From a virus, in IMG/VR virus record IMGVR_UViG_3300046449_000164, positions 1-23,358 of that record: DNA of 23,358 bases, one strand, 5' to 3'. Positions 1 to 7,461 of the stretch are shown here, piece by piece. Numbering within the stretch: position 1 is the first letter of the stretch; the number at the start of each line of letters is the position of its first letter. The position numbers and the translations under genes were made by a program. Below the pieces are notes generated by a model. It did not search any database and was not told the DNA's origin. It was given only the letters and a program-made list of their open reading frames with translations.

Positions 1-857
1 CTTGCATCTAAATTCTTTACAGCTGTTTTTGCTGAAAGGATTGCAGATCGATGTGCCTTATTTGTTTGTGCTGATGCAGCCATTTTGGAATCGATACGTG
101 CAAACGGGATACCTTCTAAACTACGCCTTAGTCCAGTCATCTGGATCTTATTTGCATCAACGAGGTCAACCCAGTCGAGATAGGCACCCTCAAGTATGGA
201 TTTACCTGTTGGGTCATTATTAGATGCAACTGTTCGGAATAGAAGCATGCGATTTCGTGGTATCTTAATCTCTGCCCCATTTCGTCTTACACGTTGGGTA
301 ATACCAGTCAAACCTAGATAGCCCATCCCAGCTGGTGTATTCCATTTTTCAATCGTGGTTGGGTCGATTGGAAGAAAGCTTCTCCAACCAATTTTACCAT
401 CATGATATTTGCTATGGAAATGCGGGTCGGTATCATACCCTGTTCTTGCTTTGAACTGCGGCACCATAATCTTGAAACCCATGTCAATCATATCAAGGAT
501 CTCTCCAATCACATCGCTCATAGGTGTCTGCATATCAGCAACACATTCTCTCAAGAAGATTGCACGCTTTTCTGCCCTACCTCTATTTGGGTCTAATGGA
601 TTTTCCTTGATCGTTATTCGTGGTGTTTGGCACAAAGATTTAAATGCAAGAAGAATACCACTTATTGTTGAGTTGGTTTTCATCTGATTAAATGTGTTCA
701 CCTTTCCACTGATTGACTTAAGGTTTGGTAGTACCTGACGTTCATCTAAGTACAGTGTATAATCTACGTACCCATCTGATTCACCCACATCTGTAGGTGT
801 GTCACCCTGTTTCAGTTCGGGAGCTTTGATGAGTGGGTCTAACGGATTTTCTGGCAT
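1..857 (-). CDS. Portal protein (partial, C-terminus beyond left edge)
   Basis: This leftward open frame starts at 857 and runs off the left edge with 285 codons visible and no stop. The product begins MPENPLDPLIKAPELKQG. Portal proteins form the dodecameric ring at the capsid vertex through which DNA is packaged and to which the terminase docks. The visible sequence has the character of portals of long-tailed phages: an acidic N-terminus, a conserved block reading SFLPIDPTTIEKW, then IPRNRMLLFRT and NNDPTGKSILEGAYLDWVDL, followed by a helical stretch. The gene lies directly downstream of the large terminase on the same strand, the usual order. I chose 857 because GGGAGGAG lies just upstream. 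In-frame ATGs at 887 and 869 would add 10 or 4 residues but have weaker ribosome binding sites. The family call rests on recognition of these blocks plus context. Confidence 0.75.
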   Translation of the reverse strand, partial: MPENPLDPLIKAPELKQGDTPTDVGESDGYVDYTLYLDERQVLPNLKSISGKVNTFNQMKTNSTISGILLAFKSLCQTPRITIKENPLDPNRGRAEKRAIFLRECVADMQTPMSDVIGEILDMIDMGFKIMVPQFKARTGYDTDPHFHSKYHDGKIGWRSFLPIDPTTIEKWNTPAGMGYLGLTGITQRVRRNGAEIKIPRNRMLLFRTVASNNDPTGKSILEGAYLDWVDLVDANKIQMTGLRRSLEGIPFARIDSKMAASAQTNKAHRSAILSAKTAVKNLDA

Positions 858-944
858 TACTCCTCCCATTGTTTGTTTGTTTGGCATTTATTTAATACAG
901 AGCACCTTTTCTCTATCTGGTGATTTGTCGATCCTTATCGAGCC

Positions 945-975
945 GGACTTGATGGGCATCACCACCATCAAGCCC
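945..975 (-). other. Stem-loop between terminase and portal genes
   Basis: In the leftward transcript the arms 975-965 and 955-945 form an 11-bp stem with one G-U pair and a 9-nt loop; the core CTTGATGG/CCATCAAG is perfect. No run of U follows, so it is not a standard intrinsic terminator. It could be an RNA processing or stability element in the packaging operon. Only the structure is seen; the role is not known. Confidence 0.5.
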
Positions 976-1021
976 CAGAGGTTTGCCTATTTAACGTGTG
1001 GATGCCTCAACCACCACATAA

Positions 1022-2590
1022 TCAAATGTAGATATCAAATTCATCTTCAATCTCTACATCAATCGAATACATGTTGTAAGCCCCTTCTGCATCCTCTACA
1101 AGGTCAGCATATAGGTCTGTAAGTACAGCCTTCTTTTCTGATGTTGGTGAGGTAAATGCTTCTGGAACACCTGTCTCATCAAATAGCCCACGAGAGCTTG
1201 AAGGGAAGAGGTATGTTATTGCCCACACAAGTGCATCCATTCTATCTGGAGACTTTTTGTGAACCTGCGGGTTATACTCACACATCTGTGCCTCTAGATC
1301 TCTATGTATTCCAACGTGGTAGATTCTTCCACGTTCATACAGTAAACCTATTGGCTCTGCCCTTGCTTTCTTGCCACGAGATGCCCACACCTTCTTAACA
1401 ACAACCATTGGGTCTATGTTAAAGATAGCTGCTGGGATAAAGTCACCACCATTGTTGGTTTCAACTACGAGACATTCTGCTCGATACTGGTGATAGAGCT
1501 TCACAATTTTTTCGTATATCTCTGAGATCTTTCCTCTACGAGATGCATCCTTGAAAACAAACCCCTTATCCCCACGCCTTCCAGCAACACAGATACCTGT
1601 CTCATCAGAATTGATATCCTCAACAACGTTGGGATCTACACTGATTACAATTTGGTCCATACTATCAATGAGCTTTCTCATTCTGAGGTTGTACTCATCA
1701 GGGTCTTGGTCAAACGTGTCTAGCTCAACCCGCTTGATATCTTCTAGTGAGAATATTGCTCCTAGGTTTTCATCAAGGATCATCCCTAAAACTTCTTGGT
1801 TGTAGAGTGTTGTACCCTCACCAAGTTTCACATCATCAATAAATGATTGTGGAAGTGCATAGTTGTCAAACGTTGTTCCTGTGTGGAAACGTATCTTACT
1901 ACCATCTTTCTTCGATTGTGTGTGTAATTCTTTTAGTGTTCTGATCGGTTTTGGTGATGTCGTGATGGTGTACTTTGGGTGCTTTCCAGCACGTAATGCC
2001 ATCTTTGTCATCTTCCAAATGTCATCATCCCCTCCAGTAAACTTGAAGAAGCAGAACTCATCAGCCCAAACATAATGGAAGTTCTCACCACGTACCCTAT
2101 CACCATTCTCTGAGGAGAATAATTTTGCAGTTGCACCATTTGGCCAAGTAAGTGAGCCTTCCGACTTATTATACTTTGGCTTAAATCCACGTGGTGATAG
2201 TTGCATGATACCAGAGGCACCCTCAACCATATTTGTCCGGCCCATACCAAATGTTGGTGCCAGTAGTCCAATACGACAATCAGGGTGTTGCATTGCAAAC
2301 TCAATGGCTGCTGGTGCCCCTGCCCATGTCTTACCATAAGCACGACCACAACACCAGATTGCACCATTCCAGTCTGGAGAGTCAAAATCATCCCACAACT
2401 GGTCATCTCTGATCATTACACGATAGTCTTGTCCTATGTACCGGAGGATCTCTGCATATCTATCTGGGAATGCACCTTCTAGTTTTCCAAGGAACTCAGC
2501 CCTCTTCTCATTATCAGGTTCCATTATGAGATTCTTACGAATCCACCTAGCCTGTTTTAGGGTATACGGGTGTGTGTATGTTCTTGACAT
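1022..2590 (-). CDS. terL: Terminase large subunit (packaging ATPase and nuclease)
   Basis: This 522-aa protein is the motor that translocates phage DNA into the prohead and cuts the concatemer. The N-terminal ATPase has a Walker A variant CGRAYGKT (residues 81-88), a Walker B strand YVWADE (173-178, D177/E178) and a coupling motif TTSPKP (210-215). The C-terminal RNase H-fold nuclease shows the acidic residues D319 (ISVDPN), E377 (VVETNN) and D452 (DRMDALVWA). All domains are present and the length is normal for the family. The start has a GGGGGG ribosome binding site 3 nt upstream, and the gene lies only 8 nt downstream of the preceding gene, so the two are probably co-transcribed. The leftward 31-bp promoter-like repeat at 3489-3519 is the likely source of late transcription. 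Confidence 0.95.
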   Translation of the reverse strand: MSRTYTHPYTLKQARWIRKNLIMEPDNEKRAEFLGKLEGAFPDRYAEILRYIGQDYRVMIRDDQLWDDFDSPDWNGAIWCCGRAYGKTWAGAPAAIEFAMQHPDCRIGLLAPTFGMGRTNMVEGASGIMQLSPRGFKPKYNKSEGSLTWPNGATAKLFSSENGDRVRGENFHYVWADEFCFFKFTGGDDDIWKMTKMALRAGKHPKYTITTSPKPIRTLKELHTQSKKDGSKIRFHTGTTFDNYALPQSFIDDVKLGEGTTLYNQEVLGMILDENLGAIFSLEDIKRVELDTFDQDPDEYNLRMRKLIDSMDQIVISVDPNVVEDINSDETGICVAGRRGDKGFVFKDASRRGKISEIYEKIVKLYHQYRAECLVVETNNGGDFIPAAIFNIDPMVVVKKVWASRGKKARAEPIGLLYERGRIYHVGIHRDLEAQMCEYNPQVHKKSPDRMDALVWAITYLFPSSSRGLFDETGVPEAFTSPTSEKKAVLTDLYADLVEDAEGAYNMYSIDVEIEDEFDIYI

Positions 2591-2598
2591 GTACCCCC

Positions 2599-3165
2599 CT
2601 ATCGCTTAGGTGAAACATTACTAAGCGTTGACATTAGTGCCTGCATTTCTTCTTCAACTGATCCAACATAATCACTAGCTTCCTCTTCCACCATTCGTGG
2701 TTTTGAGATTTCGATTTGTGCTAGTGTCTTCATCGCCTCTTGCTTCTCTTTTTTAGATGAGTCAGCACTGTTGATGATATCCATTGCAATGTATGTTGGT
2801 GTAGTCATTTGGTGGGCATATAATCCACGGTTGATAGCATACGCAATCATCTGCTTTAGGTATTGTGGACTAACCGAGTCTTTATAAGTACTCGTGATAT
2901 CTTCACTAATCTCTGCTGCCTTCAACTTCTTTGTTTTTTCAGACGAGCATTGACCATCTAGATCATCAGCTTCCGTGTTGAGCTTCTCTGCACGAGCCAT
3001 GAATGCTGATGCCTGTTTCCTCAACTCCTTAGCCTTATCAAGTTTTTCTTCCTTAAGCTTCTTGTTACTTCTACGAGTCTCTAAGGACTTCGCTCTAGCA
3101 GCTTCAGCCTTTTCAGGTGACATACTTGCTAGTCCTCTCTTGGAGGTGTTTGTCTTTTCCGTCAT
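2599..3165 (-). CDS. Probable terminase small subunit or packaging-associated protein
   Basis: A 188-aa, highly charged protein with no motif I can name with certainty. Residues about 15-70 are rich in Lys, Glu and Ala and look like a long helix or coiled coil (SPEKAEAARAKSLETRRSNK). The middle part (SPQYLKQMIAYAINRGLYAH) looks globular, and the tail is acidic. Its place immediately upstream of the large terminase, 8 nt away on the same strand, is the normal place of the small terminase, which binds phage DNA and hands it to the large subunit. The start at 3165 is preferred because GGGGGAAG lies just upstream; an in-frame ATG at 3189 would add 8 residues but has no good site and lies inside a hairpin. 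The function is inferred from position and composition. Confidence 0.5.
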   Translation of the reverse strand: MTEKTNTSKRGLASMSPEKAEAARAKSLETRRSNKKLKEEKLDKAKELRKQASAFMARAEKLNTEADDLDGQCSSEKTKKLKAAEISEDITSTYKDSVSPQYLKQMIAYAINRGLYAHQMTTPTYIAMDIINSADSSKKEKQEAMKTLAQIEISKPRMVEEEASDYVGSVEEEMQALMSTLSNVSPKR

Positions 3166-3183
3166 ACTTCCCCCAGAAAGGTT

Positions 3184-3228
3184 GTGCACCCATTACTTTG
3201 TTATTAACTATTTGTGTAAGGGGTGCAC
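3184..3228 (-). other. Strong stem-loop just upstream of the packaging operon
   Basis: Two 13-nt arms (3184-3196 and 3216-3228) pair in 12 of 13 positions and are bounded by the palindrome GTGCAC; the loop is 19 nt. It ends 19 nt upstream of the ATG at 3165, just outside the ribosome binding site. It has no U-tract in the leftward direction. Likely roles are mRNA 5'-end stabilisation, RNase III processing or translational control, none of which can be decided from sequence. Confidence 0.55.
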
Positions 3229-3395
3229 TATTATATAAATTAGCTCCTCGGCATAAGCAACAAGGAGCATTTTAATGTAGAGAGCTACACTACCCCGACT
3301 CAGTACACTCCATGATTTCATATTTGTGAGACTCTAGCTGAGAGTCTATGAAGTGTTTCCAAGGGCAAAGGGTATAACCATTCAGAATATGTTGT

Positions 3396-3418
3396 GTTTC
3401 CTCCTCTTAGGGTGGTTT
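3396..3418 (-). promoter_or_regulatory. Possible variant phage promoter, leftward
   Basis: Read leftward, this site contains CACCCTAAGAGGAGGAA. It matches the promoter-like repeat at 3489-3519 in its downstream half: CCCTAAGA followed by GA and a G-rich stretch, 12 of 17 positions. The upstream half does not match. It lies in the same non-coding leader and points the same way. It may be a weak or decayed copy, or a chance match. Confidence 0.25.
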
Positions 3419-3488
3419 GCACATATATCTGTGTGATGGATAAAAGTGACCAGCATATGGCTTATTTGCCAGTATAACTTTTGTAATC

Positions 3489-3519
3489 TCCATCGTCTTA
3501 GGGACACTTAAGGAATATC
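3489..3519 (-). promoter_or_regulatory. Phage RNA polymerase promoter candidate, leftward copy
   Basis: These 31 bp, read leftward, are identical to 7487-7517 read rightward. The core is TTAAGTGTCCCTAAGACG. T7-class polymerases recognise conserved sites of about 20-23 bp ending in an AT-rich melting region followed by a purine start; here TCCCTAA followed by GACGA fits, resembling the T3 form CACTAAAGGGA. Both copies lie in non-coding DNA and point at the first gene of an operon. The window encodes the matching kind of polymerase. The repeat is seen; its promoter role is inferred, with start predicted near 3497. Confidence 0.75.
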
Positions 3520-3623
3520 CATATAAAACAGTGTGTTACATATATGGAGTTTTGTCCTATAAATCACCTATTGATTCTATGCATATCCTGTATAAATGAT
3601 AGTGTAGATAGCGGTACTACCAC

Positions 3624-3664
3624 AAGATCTATAAGATCTTAGATCTTTTGATCTTAGATCTTTT
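3624..3664. repeat. Cluster of five GATC sites in an imperfect palindrome
   Basis: GATC begins at 3626, 3635, 3642, 3650 and 3657, a spacing of 9, 7, 8 and 7 bp. Part of the cluster forms a 13-bp stem with one mismatch and a TTTT loop. GATC is the classic target of Dam methylases, and a Dam-like methylase is encoded at 20028-20888. Clustered GATC sites are known at some bacterial origins. The hairpin is too AT-rich to be a convincing terminator. Confidence 0.6.
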
Positions 3665-3816
3665 ACTGGATAAATTAGTTAATAATGATATGTGGATATG
3701 ACAACCAAGTATTAGGTAGATGTATTGTGATGTGATGATAGTTAGGTGTAACAGTTAGACAGGATAGTTGTGTTATTTAAATCAGACATTCACTAAGATC
3801 ATATACTACTAATCAC

Positions 3817-3878
3817 GGGTCGATATAACGTATCAACGATACAATACAAATGACCCACACTACTTACTATAGTAGTGT
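3817..3878. other. Two adjacent stem-loops
   Basis: The first (3817-3856) has an outer stem GGGTC/GACCC enclosing GTATC-AAC-GATAC. The second (3857-3878) has a perfect 8-bp stem ACACTACT/AGTAGTGT with a 6-nt loop. They abut with no gap. No U-tract follows in either direction. They do not fold as a tRNA. The function is unknown. Confidence 0.45.
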
Positions 3879-4011
3879 ATGTAATATCTGCGTGGTGTCT
3901 TTAGTGGTTAGTGGTTGTTTGGTGTTAGAAAATCTACACGTAGGACAGGCAAGGGTTTGGAGGTTTTTGTACTGAAAGTTGCACAGTTAAGTTGGATATT
4001 CTATTTATAAT

Positions 4012-4032
4012 TAAATCAATAACTTACGTCAC
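4012..4032 (-). repeat. 21-bp element, second copy, leftward
   Basis: Read leftward this matches 7462-7482 read rightward at 19 of 21 positions (core GTTATTGATTTA). At 7462 the element sits 4 bp upstream of the 31-bp promoter-like repeat. Here it is followed within about 15 bp by sequence only loosely like that repeat (GAATATCC, then TTAACTGTG). It may be a regulator binding site or the remains of a third promoter. Confidence 0.4.
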
Positions 4033-4102
4033 TCCAAAAGTGCGAATAGTGAGGTGGTGATTTAAGGTCATATTTTTAACCAAAAACCACCACACATCTA
4101 GC

Positions 4103-4585
4103 CTATTTGGTTGGCTTGTTTAATGCAAGGTTGCTATCAGTATATGAGGTGATTTGGTTATCCATTTTTTCAAGGGTATTCTCTTGGAAACTGAAACCAC
4201 GACCATCATGTGTTTCCTTATCTTTCTCATCAATAGCAACCACAGTTTGCGTTGCATTCAACGCTTCAGATGTTCGCTCAATAACCTGAAGTGTGTGGAA
4301 CAACACTCGCAGGCGATTTCCACTATGTACCGATGATACAAGACCTGAACGCTCTTCATTATTAAGCGGTTGACATGGTGCCAACATTTGTTGAATTACA
4401 GCACAGAAGGATTCATCATTATCACTTTCAAGATCTGATAGTGAAACATATTGTTCTTTCTTAACAAACTGGCCAACATCTGGGATATCTACAGGGAACA
4501 TGAAGTTCGCTTCAAGCATCTCAGCTGGTGTCCATACAAGTTTATTCGGAAATGCTGTTTCATTGGTTGTTGTTGTTTTAGTCAT
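4103..4585 (-). CDS. Hypothetical protein downstream of RNA polymerase
   Basis: A 160-aa protein I do not recognise. It begins with a Thr-rich stretch (MTKTTTTNET), then a segment with VWTPAEMLEANFMFPVDIP, a central helical-looking region (RLRVLFHTLQVIERTSEALN) and a polar tail. No signal peptide, membrane segment or zinc motif is visible. AGAGGT lies about 10 nt upstream of the ATG. It follows the RNA polymerase gene on the same strand after 75 nt, so it is probably transcribed with it from the host-type promoter at 7354-7382. A weak second promoter (TTGACT, 15 bp, TATAAG) can be read in the gap. An early gene acting on the host or on the switch to phage transcription would fit the position, but that is inference. 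Confidence 0.7.
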   Translation of the reverse strand: MTKTTTTNETAFPNKLVWTPAEMLEANFMFPVDIPDVGQFVKKEQYVSLSDLESDNDESFCAVIQQMLAPCQPLNNEERSGLVSSVHSGNRLRVLFHTLQVIERTSEALNATQTVVAIDEKDKETHDGRGFSFQENTLEKMDNQITSYTDSNLALNKPTK

Positions 4586-4625
4586 TCGGATTGGTACCTC
4601 TAAGTTAAGTTGGGTGTATCTTATA

Positions 4626-4655
4626 GCAGTTGGGTTGTTAAGTCAACCCAACTAC
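4626..4655 (-). other. Stem-loop between RNA polymerase and downstream gene
   Basis: Arms of 12 nt (core AGTTGGGTTG/CAACCCAACT perfect, extended by a G-U and a G-C pair) enclose a 6-nt loop ACTTAA. It starts just after the polymerase stop codon. There is no U-tract, so a simple intrinsic terminator is unlikely; an RNase III-type processing site or attenuator is possible. The loop side overlaps TTGACT of a weak sigma-70-like promoter reading left. Confidence 0.5.
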
Positions 4656-4660
4656 ACGGC

Positions 4661-7321
4661 TTATTTAAAACAAAATTCTGAATTTAACATTTCATCAGGG
4701 TTCCACTTACCTCTCTTAATCCCAAACTCCTCTGGGGACATCAACTCTCCAAGCATGTCAACATGGAAGTCATCACCAAACACATCTACCAAATGGGTTT
4801 CAAGTTGTGACCTAAAACCTAGGTAGAGATTCTGTAACACAGGGCCACCAAATAGGGAGATAAACTCCTCACGTATAATCCTGTTGAATAATACTGAGTG
4901 GCAACAATGTGCCCCCAGAGAATCATGTACCATCCACAGATTATCAATACCTTCAGTCTTACACCGTGCTGACACAGATACAATAACAGATGCATCAAAA
5001 CTGTGGACGATATCAGGAGCAACGCCTGACTTCATCTTGGCTATATCAAGTTCAGGGATTAACCGACCCTTATGGTCCTTCACCAACTTTGGTACTAACA
5101 CCGTGAATTTCTTTATCTCACCACTAGCACCGAATGGAACACGAAGCAACAGTGCCTTTTCCTTAGGTTTACTCATAGTAACATGAAAACCAATGGGTGT
5201 CTCCCACTTAACAGGTAGATTGTAGCTACCAAGCACACCAGCTACGTAGACAAAGTATTCCATCACAAGCCCAGCACCACGGATCACATTGTTGATAGAG
5301 TCATAAATAAGGCCACCCATTAGTGTTGATGGTGATACGTCTCCATCACGAAACATATCTTCCCAACCCCACTTCACGATACGCTCACCACAGTGTTTTA
5401 TATTTCCGTATCTTGTACCTGAATAGAACTTCACCATTACAGGCTTTTTTACCAAGTCACGGATAACCAAACAATACCGATGTTGTTCCACCTCAGAGAG
5501 CCTCAGGTACACGCTAAGGAATATATCCTCAACATCCACACCAGTAGCCCCAAGTTCACGGATAATGTCCTGAGATGTATTAGAGAGGATGTCCTCCTGT
5601 TCATCGGCCAACACACGGTTTATGGCACCAATTATATCTACCCGACCAAGCCAGTCCTGAGATAGTGGCTGATCAAATGTTTCTATCAACGAGCGTATTA
5701 CCTCTGCGGCACATGCCATGTAGAGATCCTGTACATCCCCGTCTAGCAAGTTTGTGTGCATCGCACCAATTTCATCAAGTGTGATTGCTGAGAGTATTTG
5801 TGCTCCAGAACAAGAAGCATCATTCTGGTCACACAGTCGGTGTAGGAAATCAAAATCCCCCTCACCGTGAGACTCCTTATATGATAACCAATCAACCCAC
5901 TCTTTGATCGCAACAAGGAACTGAAACGGTTTTGATGCGCTCATCCATTCCTTATTGTTTATTGGGTCTAATACACACTCACGCATCCACTGTGTCTCTC
6001 GTTCAACCCACTCAGCACCCTTCCCCCTTCTAAGCTTATCAGTCTTTACACCATCACCAGAATCTTTACCCCAGTGGTTACACACAGCCTTCTGTATAGC
6101 GTACACACCATCAGCACTTCCAATAGGAAGGGAGACAGCGAACTCAACAACAGCCTTCTGGAAATCAGAACCCTGTAAGTTTATACCAGTCATAGCTGAT
6201 GGGTATACACGACAACGGGTGTCGAGTGATGGTGGCCAGAACAACTCATCAAAGTGTTGTACCTCTTCCACAACGTCTAACATGGTCTGGTATGAACGAT
6301 CAAGAGATTTCTTACCCTCAACCTCTTTTAGGTGGAGATTTTTCTTATCCTTCCACCGAAAGAATGCCTTTCTCTTTGCTACAGAATCATCATCCTGATG
6401 TACCATAACATCAGTGACCGTCTCTTTTCCAGTCTTCTTGTTAACCTTAACCCCCTCCACTTTCTCCCAGAGGTATGCATCAGCTTCTCGGTCAACAGGG
6501 CATGGCTCATCGAACTCACCCTTTTCAACCATAAAAACCTTTTCAAGCTCCTTCGGTCTGATACCCTTTAACTGGGTACACACTCCAAAGATAAACTTAT
6601 TAACACGATACGGTGTATTCTGGATTTGGTTAAGGCCAGAATACAGGGTATCACCTCTTGGCTCTATGTGATCTGGGAGTCGTTTCACTAGAGGCTTGAA
6701 CTTTTTAGCCTGCTTAGATAGGTACCCACCACCAGACATAGCTGCCCACCCATCTGGCTTGTGCACCATAGGCATCATGCGTGGTCTTATGATATTGAAC
6801 ATAGCATGGTTATCCTCAACCATCTTCTCAAAAGCCTTGGTTGGTGAAATCATATGGGTTGTCTTTGTCTTTGACTCCCTTTTCAGACTAACACGGAATA
6901 ACTTAGGTAGTGCAAGAAGGACAAGATCAACGAGCTTAATACCTGCTGCAACTTTTAACTTAAGTATTGACTCATCAGCACTGTGTACATCTTCAGCCCG
7001 TTCATTTGCAAGGAGCAACCCAGCACCTGCAACTGCTGCAACAGAAACAACTGATGACTCACCAGACTGAGATAGGTAACCAACCACAGACTTGACACCA
7101 ATAGCTGCAACCTCATCAACTGACAACCCTTTGGTCAGCTTAAAGAATGGTGCTCTCTGTCTTTCAGTAGCTGTTATATACAACTCAATACGTGTTGATG
7201 TTTCAGAAATAAGGTTAACCAGCAAATCACAAGACTCATTCTCCCCAAGAAGTTCAAGTGTATCAGCTAATGATGTTCGCTGCATATCTTGCTTCTCTCT
7301 GGCTAATTGAATATCTCGCAT
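4661..7321 (-). CDS. Single-subunit DNA-dependent RNA polymerase, T7 type
   Basis: This 886-aa protein matches the length of T7 RNA polymerase (883 aa) and carries its catalytic motifs. Motif A is CDQNDASCSGAQILSA, with D501 in the place of T7 D537. Motif B has R621, K625 and Y633, spaced as T7 R627, K631 and Y639. Motif C is WMVHDSLG, with D800 matching T7 D812. Other shared blocks are DTRCRVYPSAM and NLQGSD (about 367-385), APDIVHSFDAS (768-778), and the C-terminal SEFCFK resembling the T7 FAFA foot. The enzyme should transcribe phage genes from its own promoters; the 31-bp repeat is the best candidate. GAGGGAG lies about 10 nt upstream of the start. A near-consensus sigma-70 promoter at 7354-7382 should drive it early. 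No motif is missing or broken. Confidence 0.96.
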   Translation of the reverse strand: MRDIQLAREKQDMQRTSLADTLELLGENESCDLLVNLISETSTRIELYITATERQRAPFFKLTKGLSVDEVAAIGVKSVVGYLSQSGESSVVSVAAVAGAGLLLANERAEDVHSADESILKLKVAAGIKLVDLVLLALPKLFRVSLKRESKTKTTHMISPTKAFEKMVEDNHAMFNIIRPRMMPMVHKPDGWAAMSGGGYLSKQAKKFKPLVKRLPDHIEPRGDTLYSGLNQIQNTPYRVNKFIFGVCTQLKGIRPKELEKVFMVEKGEFDEPCPVDREADAYLWEKVEGVKVNKKTGKETVTDVMVHQDDDSVAKRKAFFRWKDKKNLHLKEVEGKKSLDRSYQTMLDVVEEVQHFDELFWPPSLDTRCRVYPSAMTGINLQGSDFQKAVVEFAVSLPIGSADGVYAIQKAVCNHWGKDSGDGVKTDKLRRGKGAEWVERETQWMRECVLDPINNKEWMSASKPFQFLVAIKEWVDWLSYKESHGEGDFDFLHRLCDQNDASCSGAQILSAITLDEIGAMHTNLLDGDVQDLYMACAAEVIRSLIETFDQPLSQDWLGRVDIIGAINRVLADEQEDILSNTSQDIIRELGATGVDVEDIFLSVYLRLSEVEQHRYCLVIRDLVKKPVMVKFYSGTRYGNIKHCGERIVKWGWEDMFRDGDVSPSTLMGGLIYDSINNVIRGAGLVMEYFVYVAGVLGSYNLPVKWETPIGFHVTMSKPKEKALLLRVPFGASGEIKKFTVLVPKLVKDHKGRLIPELDIAKMKSGVAPDIVHSFDASVIVSVSARCKTEGIDNLWMVHDSLGAHCCHSVLFNRIIREEFISLFGGPVLQNLYLGFRSQLETHLVDVFGDDFHVDMLGELMSPEEFGIKRGKWNPDEMLNSEFCFK

Positions 7322-7353
7322 GTTTAATATACTCCCTCTAATTCGATGGGAGG

Positions 7354-7382
7354 ATTATGTACTAACTATATACCTTTGTCAA
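7354..7382 (-). promoter_or_regulatory. Host sigma-70-type promoter for the RNA polymerase gene
   Basis: Read leftward: TTGACA (7382-7377, perfect -35), a 17-bp spacer, and CATAAT (7359-7354, one mismatch from TATAAT). The expected start near 7347 gives a short leader to the ATG at 7321. This is as close to consensus as sigma-70 sites usually get. It implies that host polymerase makes the phage RNA polymerase early in infection. Confidence 0.75.
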
Positions 7383-7461
7383 ATATAATTGATATTTTAT
7401 TCACAGCTATAAAGGTATAAACTATTAAGTGTGCAGTTAGGTGAATCCACTAAAATAACAG

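Larger units (their letters stand above)
3166..3497 (-). promoter_or_regulatory. Long structured leader of the leftward packaging operon
   Basis: If transcription starts at the G following CCCTAA in the promoter-like repeat (about 3497), the mRNA has a leader of about 330 nt before the gene at 3165. The DNA has no convincing gene but at least four hairpins: AGACTCT/AGAGTCT (3329-3347), TGTAG/CTACA with an AGAG loop (3276-3289), GCTCCT/AGGAGC (3243-3268), and a long stem at 3184-3228. The rightward operon leader is only about 48 nt, so this length is specific to the packaging arm. The hairpins are seen; the leader role is inferred. Confidence 0.5.
3520..4102. other. Gene-free AT-rich region, candidate origin or control region
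   Basis: No credible coding frame was found on either strand over this stretch. It holds a GATC cluster (3624-3664), a weak array with AGTTAG at 3740 and 3753 and AGTTG at 3766 (exact 13-bp steps), two adjacent stem-loops (3817-3878), a 21-bp element also found next to the rightward promoter (4012-4032), and an inverted repeat GGTGGT/ACCACC near 4050-4095. In such a compact genome this much non-coding DNA suggests a replication origin or transcription control region. This is inference. Confidence 0.4.

Noticed and set aside
888-959. 23-codon leftward frame before the portal gene
   Set aside because: The ribosome binding site is weak and the frame overlaps a hairpin; kept only as a remark, not as a gene.
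2008-2406. Leftward 132-aa frame in another phase within the terminase gene
   Set aside because: It is embedded in the large terminase coding sequence, which carries all expected motifs; no separate start signal.
3857-3878. T7-like promoter core (ACTATAG) in the gene-free region
   Set aside because: The match is short and lies inside a perfect hairpin. The phage's own repeated 31-bp motif is different, so chance is more likely.
7384-7389. Rightward TATAAT boxes (also at 7481-7486) as host promoters for the replication operon
   Set aside because: No -35 hexamer at a suitable distance and no extended -10 was found; the DNA is AT-rich.
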